Below the pieces are notes generated by a model. That model was given only the letters and a program-made list of their open reading frames with translations. It searched no databases and was not told the DNA's origin. Below are positions 42,532 to 51,384 of a DNA stretch of 64,000 bases, in pieces. Both the position numbers and the translations under genes were made by a program. The DNA comes from JAXHUH01 sp034211175 (GTDB taxonomy: Bacteria; Actinomycetota; Acidimicrobiia; Acidimicrobiales; CAIXPF01). The stretch spans positions 1 through 64,000 of the forward strand of contig JAXHUH010000257.1 in the NCBI GenBank assembly GCA_034211175.1, given 5' to 3'. The first letter of the stretch is position 1, and each line of letters opens with the position of its first letter.

Positions 42532-45500
42532 ATGACCGACACCCAGCGCCCCTATCCCGATGTCGCGGTGAGAGCCGACTACCCCGAGATCGAGCGGCGC
42601 ATCCTCGCGGGCTGGAAGGACGAGAAGACCTTCGAGCGCTCGGTCGAGCAGCGGTCCGCGGACCGCGAGTACGTGTTCTTCGACGGCCCGCCGTTCGCCA
42701 ACGGGCTGCCCCACTACGGGCACCTCCTCACCGGCTACGTGAAGGACGTCATCCCCCGCTACCACACGATGCGGGGCGAGCGGGTCGAGCGCCGCTTCGG
42801 CTGGGACTGCCATGGCCTGCCGGCCGAGATGGAGTCCGAGAAGGAGCTGGGCGTCTCGGGCCGCAAGGCGATCGTCGACTACGGCATCGGCAACTTCAAC
42901 GACCACTGCCGCACGTCCGTCCTCCGCTACACGAAGGAGTGGGAGGACTACGTCACACGCCAGGCCCGCTGGGTCGACTTCGAGAACGACTACAAGACCA
43001 TGGACCTCTCCTACATGGAGTCGGTCATGTGGGCGTTCTCCGAGCTGTGGAAGAAGGGCCTCGTCTACGAGGCCTACCGGGTCATGCCGTACTCGTGGGG
43101 CGCGCAGACCCCGCTGTCGAACTTCGAGATCCGCCTCGACGACGCCACCCGGCCCCGCCAGGACCCGGCGCTGACCGTCGCGTTCACGCTCGAGCCCCGC
43201 GACGGTGAGCCGGAGACCCGAATCCTGGCGTGGACGACGACGCCGTGGACGCTGCCGTCGAACCTGGCCCTCGCGGTCGGTCCCGACGTCGACTACGCCG
43301 TGGTCGAGGATGCCGACGGCCTCCGCTACGTCCTCGGCGCCGACGCCATCGAGCGCTACGAGCACCAGCTCGACGGCACGACCCGGGTCGACACCGTGAA
43401 GGGCGCCGACCTGGTCGGGCGGACCTACACGCCGCTGTTCGACTACTTCGCCGACGAGGCGGACGCGTTCCGGGTGCTGGGCGCCGACTTCGTCGACACC
43501 GCCGAGGGCACCGGCGTGGTCCACATGGCGCCCGGCTTCGGTGAGGACGACCAGCGGGTGTGCGAGGAGAACGGCATCGGGCTCGTCGTGCCGGTCGACG
43601 ATGCCGGCGAGTTCACCGAGGAGGTGCGTGACTTCGTCGGGATGAACGTGTTCGACGCCAACCCCGAGGTGATCCGCCACCTCAAGGACGCCGGGCGCAT
43701 CGTCCGCCACGACACGTACACGCACAACTACCCGCACTGCTGGCGCACCGACACGCCGATCATCTACCGGGCGGTGAGCAGCTGGTACGTCGAGGTCACG
43801 AAGTTCCGTGACCGCATGATCGAGCACAACAAGGCGATCCGCTGGATCCCCGAGCACGTGCGCGACGGCGCGTTCGGCAAGTGGTTGGAGGGCGCCCGCG
43901 ACTGGTCGATCAGCCGCAACCGGTTCTGGGGCGCACCGATCCCGGTGTGGCGCAGCGACGATCCCACCTACCCCCGCGTCGACGTGTACTCGAGCCTCGA
44001 CGAGATCGAGCGCGACTTCGGTGTCCGCCCGACCGACCTGCACCGTCCCTACGTCGACGACCTGACCCGCCCGAACCCCGACGACCCGACGGGGAAGTCG
44101 GTGATGCGGCGCGTGCCCGAGGTGCTCGACTGCTGGTTCGAGTCGGGGTCGATGCCGTTCGCCCAGGCCCACTACCCGTTCGAGAACAAGGAGTGGGTGG
44201 AGGCGAACAACGCCGACTTCATCGTCGAGTACATCGCCCAGACGCGGGGCTGGTTCTACACGATGCACGTGCTGTCGGTCGCGCTGTTCGACCGGCCGGC
44301 GTTCCAGAACTGCATCTGCCACGGCGTCGTCCAGGACGAGGAGGGGCGCAAGCTCTCGAAGCGGCTGCGCAACTACCCCGACCCGGAGACGGTCTTCGAG
44401 ACGATCGGGTCGGACGCGCTGCGCTGGTACCTGATGTCGTCGCCGATCCTGCGCGGCGGCGACCTCCGCATCGACCGGGACGGCGCCGGCATCAGCGACT
44501 CGGTGCGCCTGGTGCTCAACCCGATCTGGAACACGTTCCACTTCTTCACGCTGTACGCCAACGTGGAGGGCTACCAGGCCCGGCGTCGGACCGATTCACC
44601 CCAGCTGCTCGACCGCTACATCCTCGCCAAGACCCGCGAGCTCGTGGAGGAGGTGTCGGCCGACCTCGACGCCTACGAGATCGCCGCCGCCTGCGCCGAC
44701 GTGGCGACCTACCTCGACGCGCTCACCAACTGGTACGTGCGCCGCAGCCGCGACCGGTTCTGGGGCGGCGACGTCGGCGAGCGGGGCCTCGACGAGGACG
44801 CGTTCGACACGCTGTACACGGTGCTCGAGACGGTGGCCCGGACGGTCGCGCCGCTGCTGCCGTTCGTGGCCGAGGAGATCTACCGGGGCCTGACCGGTGA
44901 GGAGTCGGTCCACCTGGCCGACTACCCGGACCCGGCCGAGCTGCCGGCCGACCACGAGCTGGTGGCCCGGATGGACACGGTGCGCGAGGCGGCCTCGGCG
45001 GCGCTGTCGCTGCGCGAGACCCACGGCCTGCGCACCCGCCTGCCGCTGGCGTCGCTCACGATCGCCGGCCCCGCGGCCGAGGCCGTCGAGCCGCTGGCCG
45101 CGCTGCTGCGCGACGAGGTGAACGTGAAGGAGGTGCGGTTCAGCGACGACATCGGTGCGTTCGGGTCGTTCGTACTGCGCCCCAACAGCCGGGTGCTCGG
45201 CCCGCGCCTCGGCCCGGCGACCCAGGTCGTGATCAAGGCCGCCAAGGCGGGGGACTGGTCGTCGAACGACGACGGCTCGGTCACCGTCGGTGGCCACACC
45301 CTCGACGACGGCGAGTTCGAGCTGGTGCTCGAGACCGGCGACGGCCAGGCCGCCGCGGCGCTGCGGGGCAACACGTCGGTGGTCAGCCTCGACGTCGACG
45401 TCACGCCCGAGCTGGCCGCCGAGGGCACCGCCCGCGACCTGGTCCGCCTCGTGCAGCAGGCCCGCCGCGACGCCGGCCTGAAGGTGAGCGACCGGATCAC

Positions 45501-45669
45501 GCTGACCCTGGCGCTGCCCGACGACCTGCGCTCGACGATCGCCCCCCACGAGGGATACCTCGCCGACCAGGTCCTGGCCACGTCCGTCGTCCACACCGAC
45601 GCTGAGCAACCCACCACCTGCATGCTCGACGGCCGCGAGATCACCCTCTCGGTCGCGGTCGCGGGCTGA
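42532..45669 (+). CDS. ileS: Isoleucyl-tRNA synthetase, type 2 (eukaryote-like)
   Basis: The 1045-residue class I synthetase has the HIGH-type motif as HYGH at 61-64 (after DGPPFANGLP), WTTTPWTLPSN in the editing domain and GWDCHGLPAE. The KMSKS-type loop reads KLSKR within GRKLSKRLRNYPDP near 606. That form, plus the anticodon-binding tail (ETHGLRTRLPLASLTIAG, DVTPELAAEGTARDLVR), marks the IleRS2 lineage, known to be less sensitive to pseudomonic acid than IleRS1. ATG 42532 begins MTDTQRPYPDV. No T-box leader is recognisable in the upstream gap. From 45670 to 45939 there is no reliable gene. Confidence 0.95.
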   Translation: MTDTQRPYPDVAVRADYPEIERRILAGWKDEKTFERSVEQRSADREYVFFDGPPFANGLPHYGHLLTGYVKDVIPRYHTMRGERVERRFGWDCHGLPAEMESEKELGVSGRKAIVDYGIGNFNDHCRTSVLRYTKEWEDYVTRQARWVDFENDYKTMDLSYMESVMWAFSELWKKGLVYEAYRVMPYSWGAQTPLSNFEIRLDDATRPRQDPALTVAFTLEPRDGEPETRILAWTTTPWTLPSNLALAVGPDVDYAVVEDADGLRYVLGADAIERYEHQLDGTTRVDTVKGADLVGRTYTPLFDYFADEADAFRVLGADFVDTAEGTGVVHMAPGFGEDDQRVCEENGIGLVVPVDDAGEFTEEVRDFVGMNVFDANPEVIRHLKDAGRIVRHDTYTHNYPHCWRTDTPIIYRAVSSWYVEVTKFRDRMIEHNKAIRWIPEHVRDGAFGKWLEGARDWSISRNRFWGAPIPVWRSDDPTYPRVDVYSSLDEIERDFGVRPTDLHRPYVDDLTRPNPDDPTGKSVMRRVPEVLDCWFESGSMPFAQAHYPFENKEWVEANNADFIVEYIAQTRGWFYTMHVLSVALFDRPAFQNCICHGVVQDEEGRKLSKRLRNYPDPETVFETIGSDALRWYLMSSPILRGGDLRIDRDGAGISDSVRLVLNPIWNTFHFFTLYANVEGYQARRRTDSPQLLDRYILAKTRELVEEVSADLDAYEIAAACADVATYLDALTNWYVRRSRDRFWGGDVGERGLDEDAFDTLYTVLETVARTVAPLLPFVAEEIYRGLTGEESVHLADYPDPAELPADHELVARMDTVREAASAALSLRETHGLRTRLPLASLTIAGPAAEAVEPLAALLRDEVNVKEVRFSDDIGAFGSFVLRPNSRVLGPRLGPATQVVIKAAKAGDWSSNDDGSVTVGGHTLDDGEFELVLETGDGQAAAALRGNTSVVSLDVDVTPELAAEGTARDLVRLVQQARRDAGLKVSDRITLTLALPDDLRSTIAPHEGYLADQVLATSVVHTDAEQPTTCMLDGREITLSVAVAG

Positions 45670-45939
45670 GTGATCGTGACGGGCCGGGACGATCCGGGCT
45701 CCTGGGCAGATCCACGTGCAGACCATCGTCGTCGGCCCAGACGACGGTCCGGCGCATGGGCCGGCCGGGTCCAGTACGGCGATGACCTGGTCGGGTCTGA
45801 CGCCGACATCGTTGCGCTCTTCGACGAGTCCGCCGACGCGCCGTTGCCGTGAGGCTGCTGGCGGCGCGGCGCTGACCCGCGGCGAGGGCCGTGGGTCAGT
45901 ACCGGGGGAGGGCCGGGTCGATCCCGACGGGGCGTCCTC

Positions 45940-46305
45940 TCAGTCGCCCCAGCAGAGGCAGAACGGGTGGCCGGCGGGGTCGGCGTAGACCTGGAAGCGG
46001 TACTTGTGGTCGGGGTCGTAGGCCTGGAGCAGGGTGGCGCCGAGTGCGGTGACCTCGTCGTGGGCGGTGGTGATGTCGTCGACGTAGAGGTCGAGGTGGA
46101 TCTGCTGGGGTGTGCCGTTCGGCCAGTCGGGGCGGATGTGGTCCGGGGCGAGCTGAACGCCGATGCGAGGCGTCTTGTCGGCGTCGTGGACGGTGTGCCA
46201 CTCGTCGTCGGCGCTGACCGAGCCGCCGAGCACGGCCGCCCAGAACTCGCTCTCGGCGTCGAGGTCGGCGGCGTCGAACACGATGATCTGCTGCTTGATC
46301 TGCAT
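45940..46305 (-). CDS. VOC-family (glyoxalase/bleomycin-resistance fold) protein
   Basis: The 121-residue protein has one pair of VOC modules: IIVFDAADLDAESEFWAAVLG at the start and QQIHLDLYVDDITTAHDEV in the middle. It ends with VYADPAGHPFCLCWGD, the usual PxGHPFCL terminus. Metal ligands (His, Glu) are only partly evident. Substrate is unknown; members act in glyoxal detoxification, antibiotic sequestration or extradiol cleavage. It is divergent from the next gene, with 193 bases between. Confidence 0.85.
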   Translation of the reverse strand: MQIKQQIIVFDAADLDAESEFWAAVLGGSVSADDEWHTVHDADKTPRIGVQLAPDHIRPDWPNGTPQQIHLDLYVDDITTAHDEVTALGATLLQAYDPDHKYRFQVYADPAGHPFCLCWGD

Positions 46306-46498
46306 CGGGGGCTCCTGTCGGGCTCGTGGACGCTGCCGAACCTACGAACGGTTGTGGACACCGGCGGTCCTCGACCTGGCGCCTGTCCGGATCCGGCCGA
46401 TGGCCGGCCGGGCGAGTCGGGGCCTCCGGCCCTATCCGGCGTGGTCGCCGGGCGGTTCGATCGGCGGTGAGCACGATGCCGGGTACGGAGGTGACCCG

Positions 46499-47020
46499 AT
46501 GACCGAGGTGCACCACGACTCGCCGGCCGCCGACGTATCGGAGCCGGGGCGACCCGGAGGCACGCGGCCCGAACGCCGTCCCCGGTTGCGGGCCCGGATC
46601 GAGCACGAGCTCGACACCCGGTCGGTCCGGCTGGCGGTGTGGCTCTACCGGCGCACCCGCGGCCGGATCATGCGTCTGTGGCGACGGCGGGGCGTCGTGC
46701 TCACCACTCGGGGCCGCCGCACCGGCCGGGCCCGCACCGTGCTGGTCCAGTACTTCCCCGACGGCGACGACCTGATCGTGGTCGCGGCCAACAGCGGGCT
46801 CGACCGCCCACCCGCGTGGTACCTGAACCTGCGGGCCGAGCCGAGAGTGCAGGTCGAGGTCGACGGGCGGACGTTCGAGGCCCGCGCCGAGGAGCTGTCG
46901 GTCGAGGACGCCCGGGTGTTCTGGCCCCGGGTCCTCGCCTCGGCTCCCGACTACGAGCGCTACCCGCAACGCACCGACCGGCCGCTGCCGCTGGTTCGCC
47001 TCGTGCCGACACCGGGTTGA
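46499..47020 (+). CDS. Deazaflavin (F420)-dependent nitroreductase family protein
   Basis: The 173-residue protein fits the Ddn-type split beta-barrel family of actinobacteria: GVVLTTRGRRTGRARTVLVQYF (residues ~62-83, shown here as GRRTGRARTVLV), then DLIVVAANSGLDRPPAWYLNL and VQVEVDGRTFEARA. These bind F420H2 and reduce diverse substrates. A ~35-residue disordered N-terminus precedes the fold. ATG 46499 has GGAGGTG eight bases upstream. It lies 66 bases before the acyl-CoA dehydrogenase, with a dyad operator candidate between them. Confidence 0.85.
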   Translation: MTEVHHDSPAADVSEPGRPGGTRPERRPRLRARIEHELDTRSVRLAVWLYRRTRGRIMRLWRRRGVVLTTRGRRTGRARTVLVQYFPDGDDLIVVAANSGLDRPPAWYLNLRAEPRVQVEVDGRTFEARAEELSVEDARVFWPRVLASAPDYERYPQRTDRPLPLVRLVPTPG

Positions 47021-47031
47021 GCCCCGTCAGG

Positions 47032-47052
47032 TTTCTACGTAGGGTTCGATTC
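47032..47052 (-). promoter_or_regulatory. Dyad operator candidate, TCGAAY-N6-TAGA, before acyl-CoA dehydrogenase
   Basis: On the minus strand the site reads GAATCGAAC-CCTACG-TAGAAA. It is AT-richer than its surroundings and lies 35 bases before the acyl-CoA dehydrogenase ATG. The same TCGAAY-N6-TAGA core recurs upstream of four other catabolic starts in this window. Confidence 0.5.
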
Positions 47053-47086
47053 TGTCGCTCAGGGGCGCGGCCACGAGGGGGACCCG

Positions 47087-48310
47087 ATGACGGTGACGGA
47101 CGTGCCGGCGCGAGCCGCGTTCGAGGCGGAGGCCGAGTCCTGGCTGTCGTCGGTCGCCGAGCCGAAGCCGGCGCATGGCGCGTTCCGCTGGGGTGAGGGC
47201 GACGACACGGTCGTCGAGATCTGGCCCGAGCACGACCCCGCCGCCGATGCCGCGAGCCTCGAACGGTCCCGTGCGTGGCGCCGCCGGCGGTTCGACGCCG
47301 GGTTCGGATGGTGCGACGGGCCGGTCGAGCTCGGCGGCCGGGGCCTGTCCCGCGGCCATGCCCGGGCCTACGCCAAGCTCGAGGCCGGCTACGACGTGCC
47401 GGCCCAGGACTGGTTCAAGCTCGGCCCGGTGATCGGCCCGATCCTCCTCGACCACGCCGAGCCGGAGCTGGCGGCCCGCTACGTGCCCGGGCTGTTCCGG
47501 GGCGACGTGATCGCGTGTGAGCTGTTCAGCGAGCCCGGCGCCGGTTCGGACCTGGCCAGCGCGAGTTGTCGGGCGGTGCCCGAGGGTGGCCACTGGGTGC
47601 TCGACGGGCAGAAGGTGTGGACCTCCGACGCCCAGTTCGCCGACGTCGGCCTCGTCCTCGCCCGCACCGGCGACTCGGCGAGTCGACACCGGGGGCTCAC
47701 GACCTTCGTGATCGACATGGCCGACCGGGCCGTCGACGTGCGGCCGCTACGCCAGATGACCGGTGGCGCGGCGTTCAACGAGGTGTTCATCGACGGGCTC
47801 CGAGTGCCCGACGACCACCGGGTCGGCGAGGTCGACGAGGGCTGGCGGGTCGCGGTGCGGACGCTGATGCTCGAACGCCAGCTCGTCGCCGGCGGCCACG
47901 GCCGGGGCGGCGTGGGGATCGCCAACGGTCAACGGCTGATCGAGCTGGTTCGCCACTGTGGCGTCGCCGACGACCCGCTCGTGCGGCAGGAGCTGATGCG
48001 GGTGCTCACCGGGTTCCGGGTCGCCGGCTACCTGAATCGCCGGCGCGACCTCCCGCCCGACGCCCCGATCATGGCCAAGCTGTCGCTGGCCCGGAACCTG
48101 ACGGCCGTCGCCGAGCTCGTCGGCTCCGTGCTCGGCCCCCGCCTCGTGGCCGACACGGGGGAGTGGGGGACGTACGCGTGGACCCGGTTCGTGCTCGGCG
48201 CCCCCGGCAACCACATCGCCGTGGGCACGGACGAGACCATCAAGAACATCGTCGCCGAACGCATCCTCGGACTCCCCCGCGACCCCTCACCTCCGTCCGG
48301 GTCCGCCTGA
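47087..48310 (+). CDS. Acyl-CoA dehydrogenase
   Basis: The 407-residue flavoprotein shows the ACAD signatures ACELFSEPGAGSDLASASC (residues ~143-161) and DGQKVWTSDAQFADVGLVLART, then GGAAFNEVFIDGLRVPDD. FAD-binding is completed by GAPGNHIAVGTDETIKNIVAER at the C-terminus. The N-terminal helical domain has FGWCDGPVELGGRGL. The substrate is unknown; the sequence resembles ACADs linked to steroid side chains or unusual acyl-CoAs more than short-chain enzymes, a weak inference. ATG 47087 follows GAGGGGG. A TCGAAY-N6-TAGA dyad lies upstream. Confidence 0.9.
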   Translation: MTVTDVPARAAFEAEAESWLSSVAEPKPAHGAFRWGEGDDTVVEIWPEHDPAADAASLERSRAWRRRRFDAGFGWCDGPVELGGRGLSRGHARAYAKLEAGYDVPAQDWFKLGPVIGPILLDHAEPELAARYVPGLFRGDVIACELFSEPGAGSDLASASCRAVPEGGHWVLDGQKVWTSDAQFADVGLVLARTGDSASRHRGLTTFVIDMADRAVDVRPLRQMTGGAAFNEVFIDGLRVPDDHRVGEVDEGWRVAVRTLMLERQLVAGGHGRGGVGIANGQRLIELVRHCGVADDPLVRQELMRVLTGFRVAGYLNRRRDLPPDAPIMAKLSLARNLTAVAELVGSVLGPRLVADTGEWGTYAWTRFVLGAPGNHIAVGTDETIKNIVAERILGLPRDPSPPSGSA

Positions 48311-48411
48311 GCGATCGAGGCCGGCCCCCGGACACGAGCGTCGGCCCGGAGCGGTGAACGGGCGTGGCGGATGGGCGGGGTGGGCGCGACTCGCCGCGGG
48401 TGCCCGGCGCC

Positions 48412-49350
48412 TCAGGTGCCCGGCGTGACGAGCGGGGCGACGGCTCGGGCGTCGACCGACCCGGCCACGATTGGCGCCCGGCAGGCCCGGCAGCGCGTGA
48501 GGACGTCGAGGTCGTGCCCGCAGGGCCGGTGCGCGACGTGGAGGTGGTCGGCGACGCCGAGGCTGCGCATCGCCCAGTGGCGGAGGGTCACCGACACCCC
48601 GTAGAGGTCGAGGCCCTCCTCGGTGAGGCGGTACTCGGCCCGTGAGCCGTTCCTGCGGGGGGTGTGGCGGAGCACGCCGAGGTCGGTGAGCCGACCGAGC
48701 CGGTTGGACAGGATGTTGGGGGCGATGGCCAGCCGGGTCTCGAACTCGTCGAAGTGGCGGAGGCCGAAGAACGCTTCCTGGATGACGACGACGCTCCACC
48801 GGTCGCCGGTGGCGGCGAGGCAGCGGGCTATCGGGCACGGACGGGCGCGTTCGAGCTGGTCGAGCCGGGGCACCCGCGTCTTCACGTCCGGTACCTGACG
48901 GACCGCGTCGTGCGGCGGTCGCTCGGCGTACACCTCGTGGGGCGTGATCACCTCACCGCACTCGGAGCACGCGAGCTCGGCGTGCAGCGGCGCGCCGCAG
49001 TCGAGGTGCGTGAGCTCGAGCAGCGGCCCCTCCTCGGGTTCGACCATCCACCGGCGGCCCCACTCGGCCATGTGCAGGAGCACGGGCACGTACTCGTGCG
49101 CGGTGACGGTCGGGACGTACTCGTGGCGGTCCGTCCCGGCGGCGACGCTCCGCCGCTCGAGCAGGCCGGCGTCGGTCAGGGAGCCGAGGCGCGACGTGAG
49201 CGTCGCCCGGTTGAGCCCGAGGGCGTCGCGGAAGCCGACGAACCGGCGCTGACCGAAGAGGCACGCCTCCCGCAGGATCAGCACCGACCACGCGTCGCCG
49301 ACGATCGCCGAGGCGATGTGGACCGGCGTGGCGGGGATCTGCGGCGACAC
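48412..49350 (-). CDS. Double HxlR-type winged-helix regulator with two CxxC knuckles
   Basis: The 312-residue protein contains two complete HxlR units in one chain. Unit 1 (residues ~10-150) has IVGDAWSVLILREACLFGQRR and LTSRLGSLTDAGLLERR; unit 2 (~165-312) has ATGDRWSVVVIQEAFFGLRH and LSNRLGRLTDLGVLRHT. Each unit ends in a cysteine knuckle (LACSECGE near 125; LTRCRACRAP near 292) that could bind zinc. HxlR proteins normally act as dimers of single units, so this chain could form an intramolecular pseudo-dimer. It is divergent from an enoyl-CoA hydratase gene and may control it. ATG 49350 is the start. Confidence 0.85.
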   Translation of the reverse strand: MSPQIPATPVHIASAIVGDAWSVLILREACLFGQRRFVGFRDALGLNRATLTSRLGSLTDAGLLERRSVAAGTDRHEYVPTVTAHEYVPVLLHMAEWGRRWMVEPEEGPLLELTHLDCGAPLHAELACSECGEVITPHEVYAERPPHDAVRQVPDVKTRVPRLDQLERARPCPIARCLAATGDRWSVVVIQEAFFGLRHFDEFETRLAIAPNILSNRLGRLTDLGVLRHTPRRNGSRAEYRLTEEGLDLYGVSVTLRHWAMRSLGVADHLHVAHRPCGHDLDVLTRCRACRAPIVAGSVDARAVAPLVTPGT

Positions 49351-49461
49351 CCGTCAACCCTACGCACCGGTGTCGTGCTGGCCGTGCCGCCGGCCGCGAC
49401 CTCGGATCGCCCATTGGCCGCTGCGGGGGTGCGCGGTCGGCACCGCTGCTGCTTGCACTAA

Positions 49462-49496
49462 CAGACCAAGCGCCTTAGCTTTCGTTGGCAGACCAA
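49462..49496. promoter_or_regulatory. Direct-repeat operator candidate, CAGACCAA twice
   Basis: CAGACCAA occurs at 49462-49469 and again at 49489-49496, 27 bases apart (start to start), in the only AT-rich stretch between the HxlR regulator and the hydratase gene. The second copy is part of a TTGG-CAGA-CCAA dyad. Two similar sites suit a two-winged-helix regulator. Confidence 0.45.
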
Positions 49497-49536
49497 ATGC
49501 CGCGATCGCGCGGCTTCGTGGGGGGAGGGTGCAGCG

Positions 49537-50340
49537 ATGCACGAGCAGTCATCACCGTCGGGCAAGCTGATCGTCGGCCGGGACGGCCCGGTCACGACGA
49601 TCACCCTGAACCGGCCGGAGTGCCACAACGCGCTCGACCGGGAGGTGTCCGCCGAGCTGCACGCCGCGGTGAAGGAGATCGACGTCGACCGCGAGTGCCG
49701 TGTCGTCATCCTGCGGGGCGCCGGGGAGACCTTCTGCGCGGGCGACGACATCAAGGAGTTCAACGACTGGGCTCCCGAGGACGGCAACTGGCAGGTCCGC
49801 CAGTACCAGGACACGGTCAGGACCCTCGAGAACCTGGTCCCGGTGACGATCGCCGCGGTGGACGGCGTCTGCACCGGCGGTGGGCTCGAGCTGACGCTCT
49901 CGTGCGACTTCGTGGTGGCCACGCGCCGGTCGCGCTGGGGGATGCCGGAGATCAACTGGGACATCACGCCCGGATGGGGCGGGACCGCCAAGATCGCCAA
50001 GTTCGCCGGGCGGCGAAAGGCGAAGGAGTGGAACCTGCTCGGATCGCTCTTCAGTGCGGAGAAGGCCGAGCGCTACGACCTGGTGAACCGGCTGTGCGAA
50101 CCCGACGAGCTCGACGGCGAGGTCGCCGCGCTGACCGAGGTGCTCCTGGCGAAGCACCCGGTGGCGCTGCAGTGCACCAAGTACTTCGTCGACCACGGGG
50201 CCGACCTCGACGTCGCCAACAGCATGGTGTTCGAGGGCGCCCCGCCCCGCCAACCGTTCGGCCAGGGCATCCGGGACTTCGTCGAGACCGAGACCCGCGA
50301 CCGGCGCCGCGAGCTCGTCCGCGACTTCTGGTTCGACTGA
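49537..50340 (+). CDS. Enoyl-CoA hydratase/isomerase family protein
   Basis: The 267-residue crotonase-fold protein has GPVTTITLNRPECHNALDRE, the oxyanion-hole segment ETFCAGDDIKEF and AAVDGVCTGGGLELTLSCDF. A Glu in RWGMPEINWDITPGWGG occupies the usual catalytic region. The second classical catalytic Glu is not obvious, so hydratase versus isomerase or decarboxylase is open. ATG 49537 follows GGGGGGAG. It is the first gene rightward of the HxlR regulator and probably its target. Confidence 0.88.
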   Translation: MHEQSSPSGKLIVGRDGPVTTITLNRPECHNALDREVSAELHAAVKEIDVDRECRVVILRGAGETFCAGDDIKEFNDWAPEDGNWQVRQYQDTVRTLENLVPVTIAAVDGVCTGGGLELTLSCDFVVATRRSRWGMPEINWDITPGWGGTAKIAKFAGRRKAKEWNLLGSLFSAEKAERYDLVNRLCEPDELDGEVAALTEVLLAKHPVALQCTKYFVDHGADLDVANSMVFEGAPPRQPFGQGIRDFVETETRDRRRELVRDFWFD

Positions 50341-50454
50341 CCGGCATCACGGTTCGCGGCGCGTGGCGTGGCCTGCGAAGCACGCCGCCGGGCAGCCGAC
50401 GCTCCTCACCGCGTCACGTCGTTCCCGGCGGTTCCAGGACCCGCGCCGGGGCCG

Positions 50455-51294
50455 TCACGGCGAGAGGGACGGTTCGCTCAGCTCGAGGCGGTCGAGGTCC
50501 GACGGCACGTGGATCGCGCCGGTGAACCCTCCCTCCCTGGCCTCCTCGGCGAAGCGGGTCACGTCCTCCTCGCCGGTCGGAGGGGGCAGCAGGTGGGTGA
50601 GGGCGAGCGCACCGACCCGAGCGTCCACGGCGAGCTGGCCGACGGAACGTGCGCTGGCGTTCCACGCCAGGGCCTCGGCGTCGACCCGGTCGGAGCGGAG
50701 CGCCTCGTGTACGAGGAGGTCGGCCTCGGCGGCCAGGGCCCGCACCCCGTCGCACACGACGGTGTCGCCGCTGACCGCCACGACGGTGCCCCCGAGCTCG
50801 ATCCGGTAGCCGACCGCCGCCTCCATCGGAGGGTGCTCGACCGTCGCGCTCCGGACCTCCCACCCGCCGTCGTCGAACACCCGGGTGGGCTCGGTCGGCG
50901 CGGCGAAGCTCGCGACCTCGATCGACGGTCGCTCGGCGATGCCGGCTCTGCGCTGCGAGTGGAACGCCTGGTCCTCGAAGGGGTCGAGGCAGCTCTCGGC
51001 GAAGCGGCTGGTCGGCCCGACCGGGGCGACGATCCGCAGCGGGGTCGGCGCGCCCGCCACGAAGCGCGTGATCACCAGGGTCGCCAGGTCGCTCACGTGG
51101 TCGCTGTGGTGGTGGGTCAGGAGCACCGCAGCGAGGGTGCGCAGATCGAGCCCGGCCTCGATGGCCCGTTGGGTGACGCCGCGCCCGCAGTCGACCAGCA
51201 CCCACGACCGGCCGGGATCGACCACGGCGGTGCCGGAGCCGCAGCGGCGAGAGTCGGGGTAGGGCGTGCCCGTGCCGAGGAACCGGACCTCCAT
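50455..51294 (-). CDS. Metallo-beta-lactamase-fold hydrolase, RNase Z/ElaC-like
   Basis: The 279-residue protein opens with MEVRFLGTGTPYPDSRRCGS, typical of RNase Z-like and arylsulfatase-like MBL proteins. The metal site includes LLTHHHSDHVSDL (HxHxDH, ~60-72), VSGDTVVC and LALTHLLPPPTGEEDV. The RNase Z exosite arm is missing, so a small-ester hydrolase is as likely as a tRNA nuclease. ATG 51294 is the start; the open extension upstream lacks homology. It is divergent from the MDR gene at 51385. Confidence 0.85.
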   Translation of the reverse strand: MEVRFLGTGTPYPDSRRCGSGTAVVDPGRSWVLVDCGRGVTQRAIEAGLDLRTLAAVLLTHHHSDHVSDLATLVITRFVAGAPTPLRIVAPVGPTSRFAESCLDPFEDQAFHSQRRAGIAERPSIEVASFAAPTEPTRVFDDGGWEVRSATVEHPPMEAAVGYRIELGGTVVAVSGDTVVCDGVRALAAEADLLVHEALRSDRVDAEALAWNASARSVGQLAVDARVGALALTHLLPPPTGEEDVTRFAEEAREGGFTGAIHVPSDLDRLELSEPSLSP

Positions 51295-51327
51295 GACCGG
51301 AGTCTCCCGCGCTCGCCCTCGATCACC

Positions 51328-51349
51328 GAATCGAACTCCGTGTAGATTC
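51328..51349 (+). promoter_or_regulatory. Dyad operator candidate, TCGAAY-N6-TAGA, before MDR oxidoreductase
   Basis: GAATCGAAC-TCCG-TGTAGATTC is a near-symmetric 22-base dyad with 7 of 9 pairs matching. It lies 36 bases before the GTG of the 51385 gene and about the same distance from the divergent hydrolase. It shares its core with sites at 47032, 58604, 62781 and 62899. Confidence 0.55.
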
Positions 51350-51384
51350 CTGTCCGAACGAAGGGCCACGTCCGGGGGGATCGT

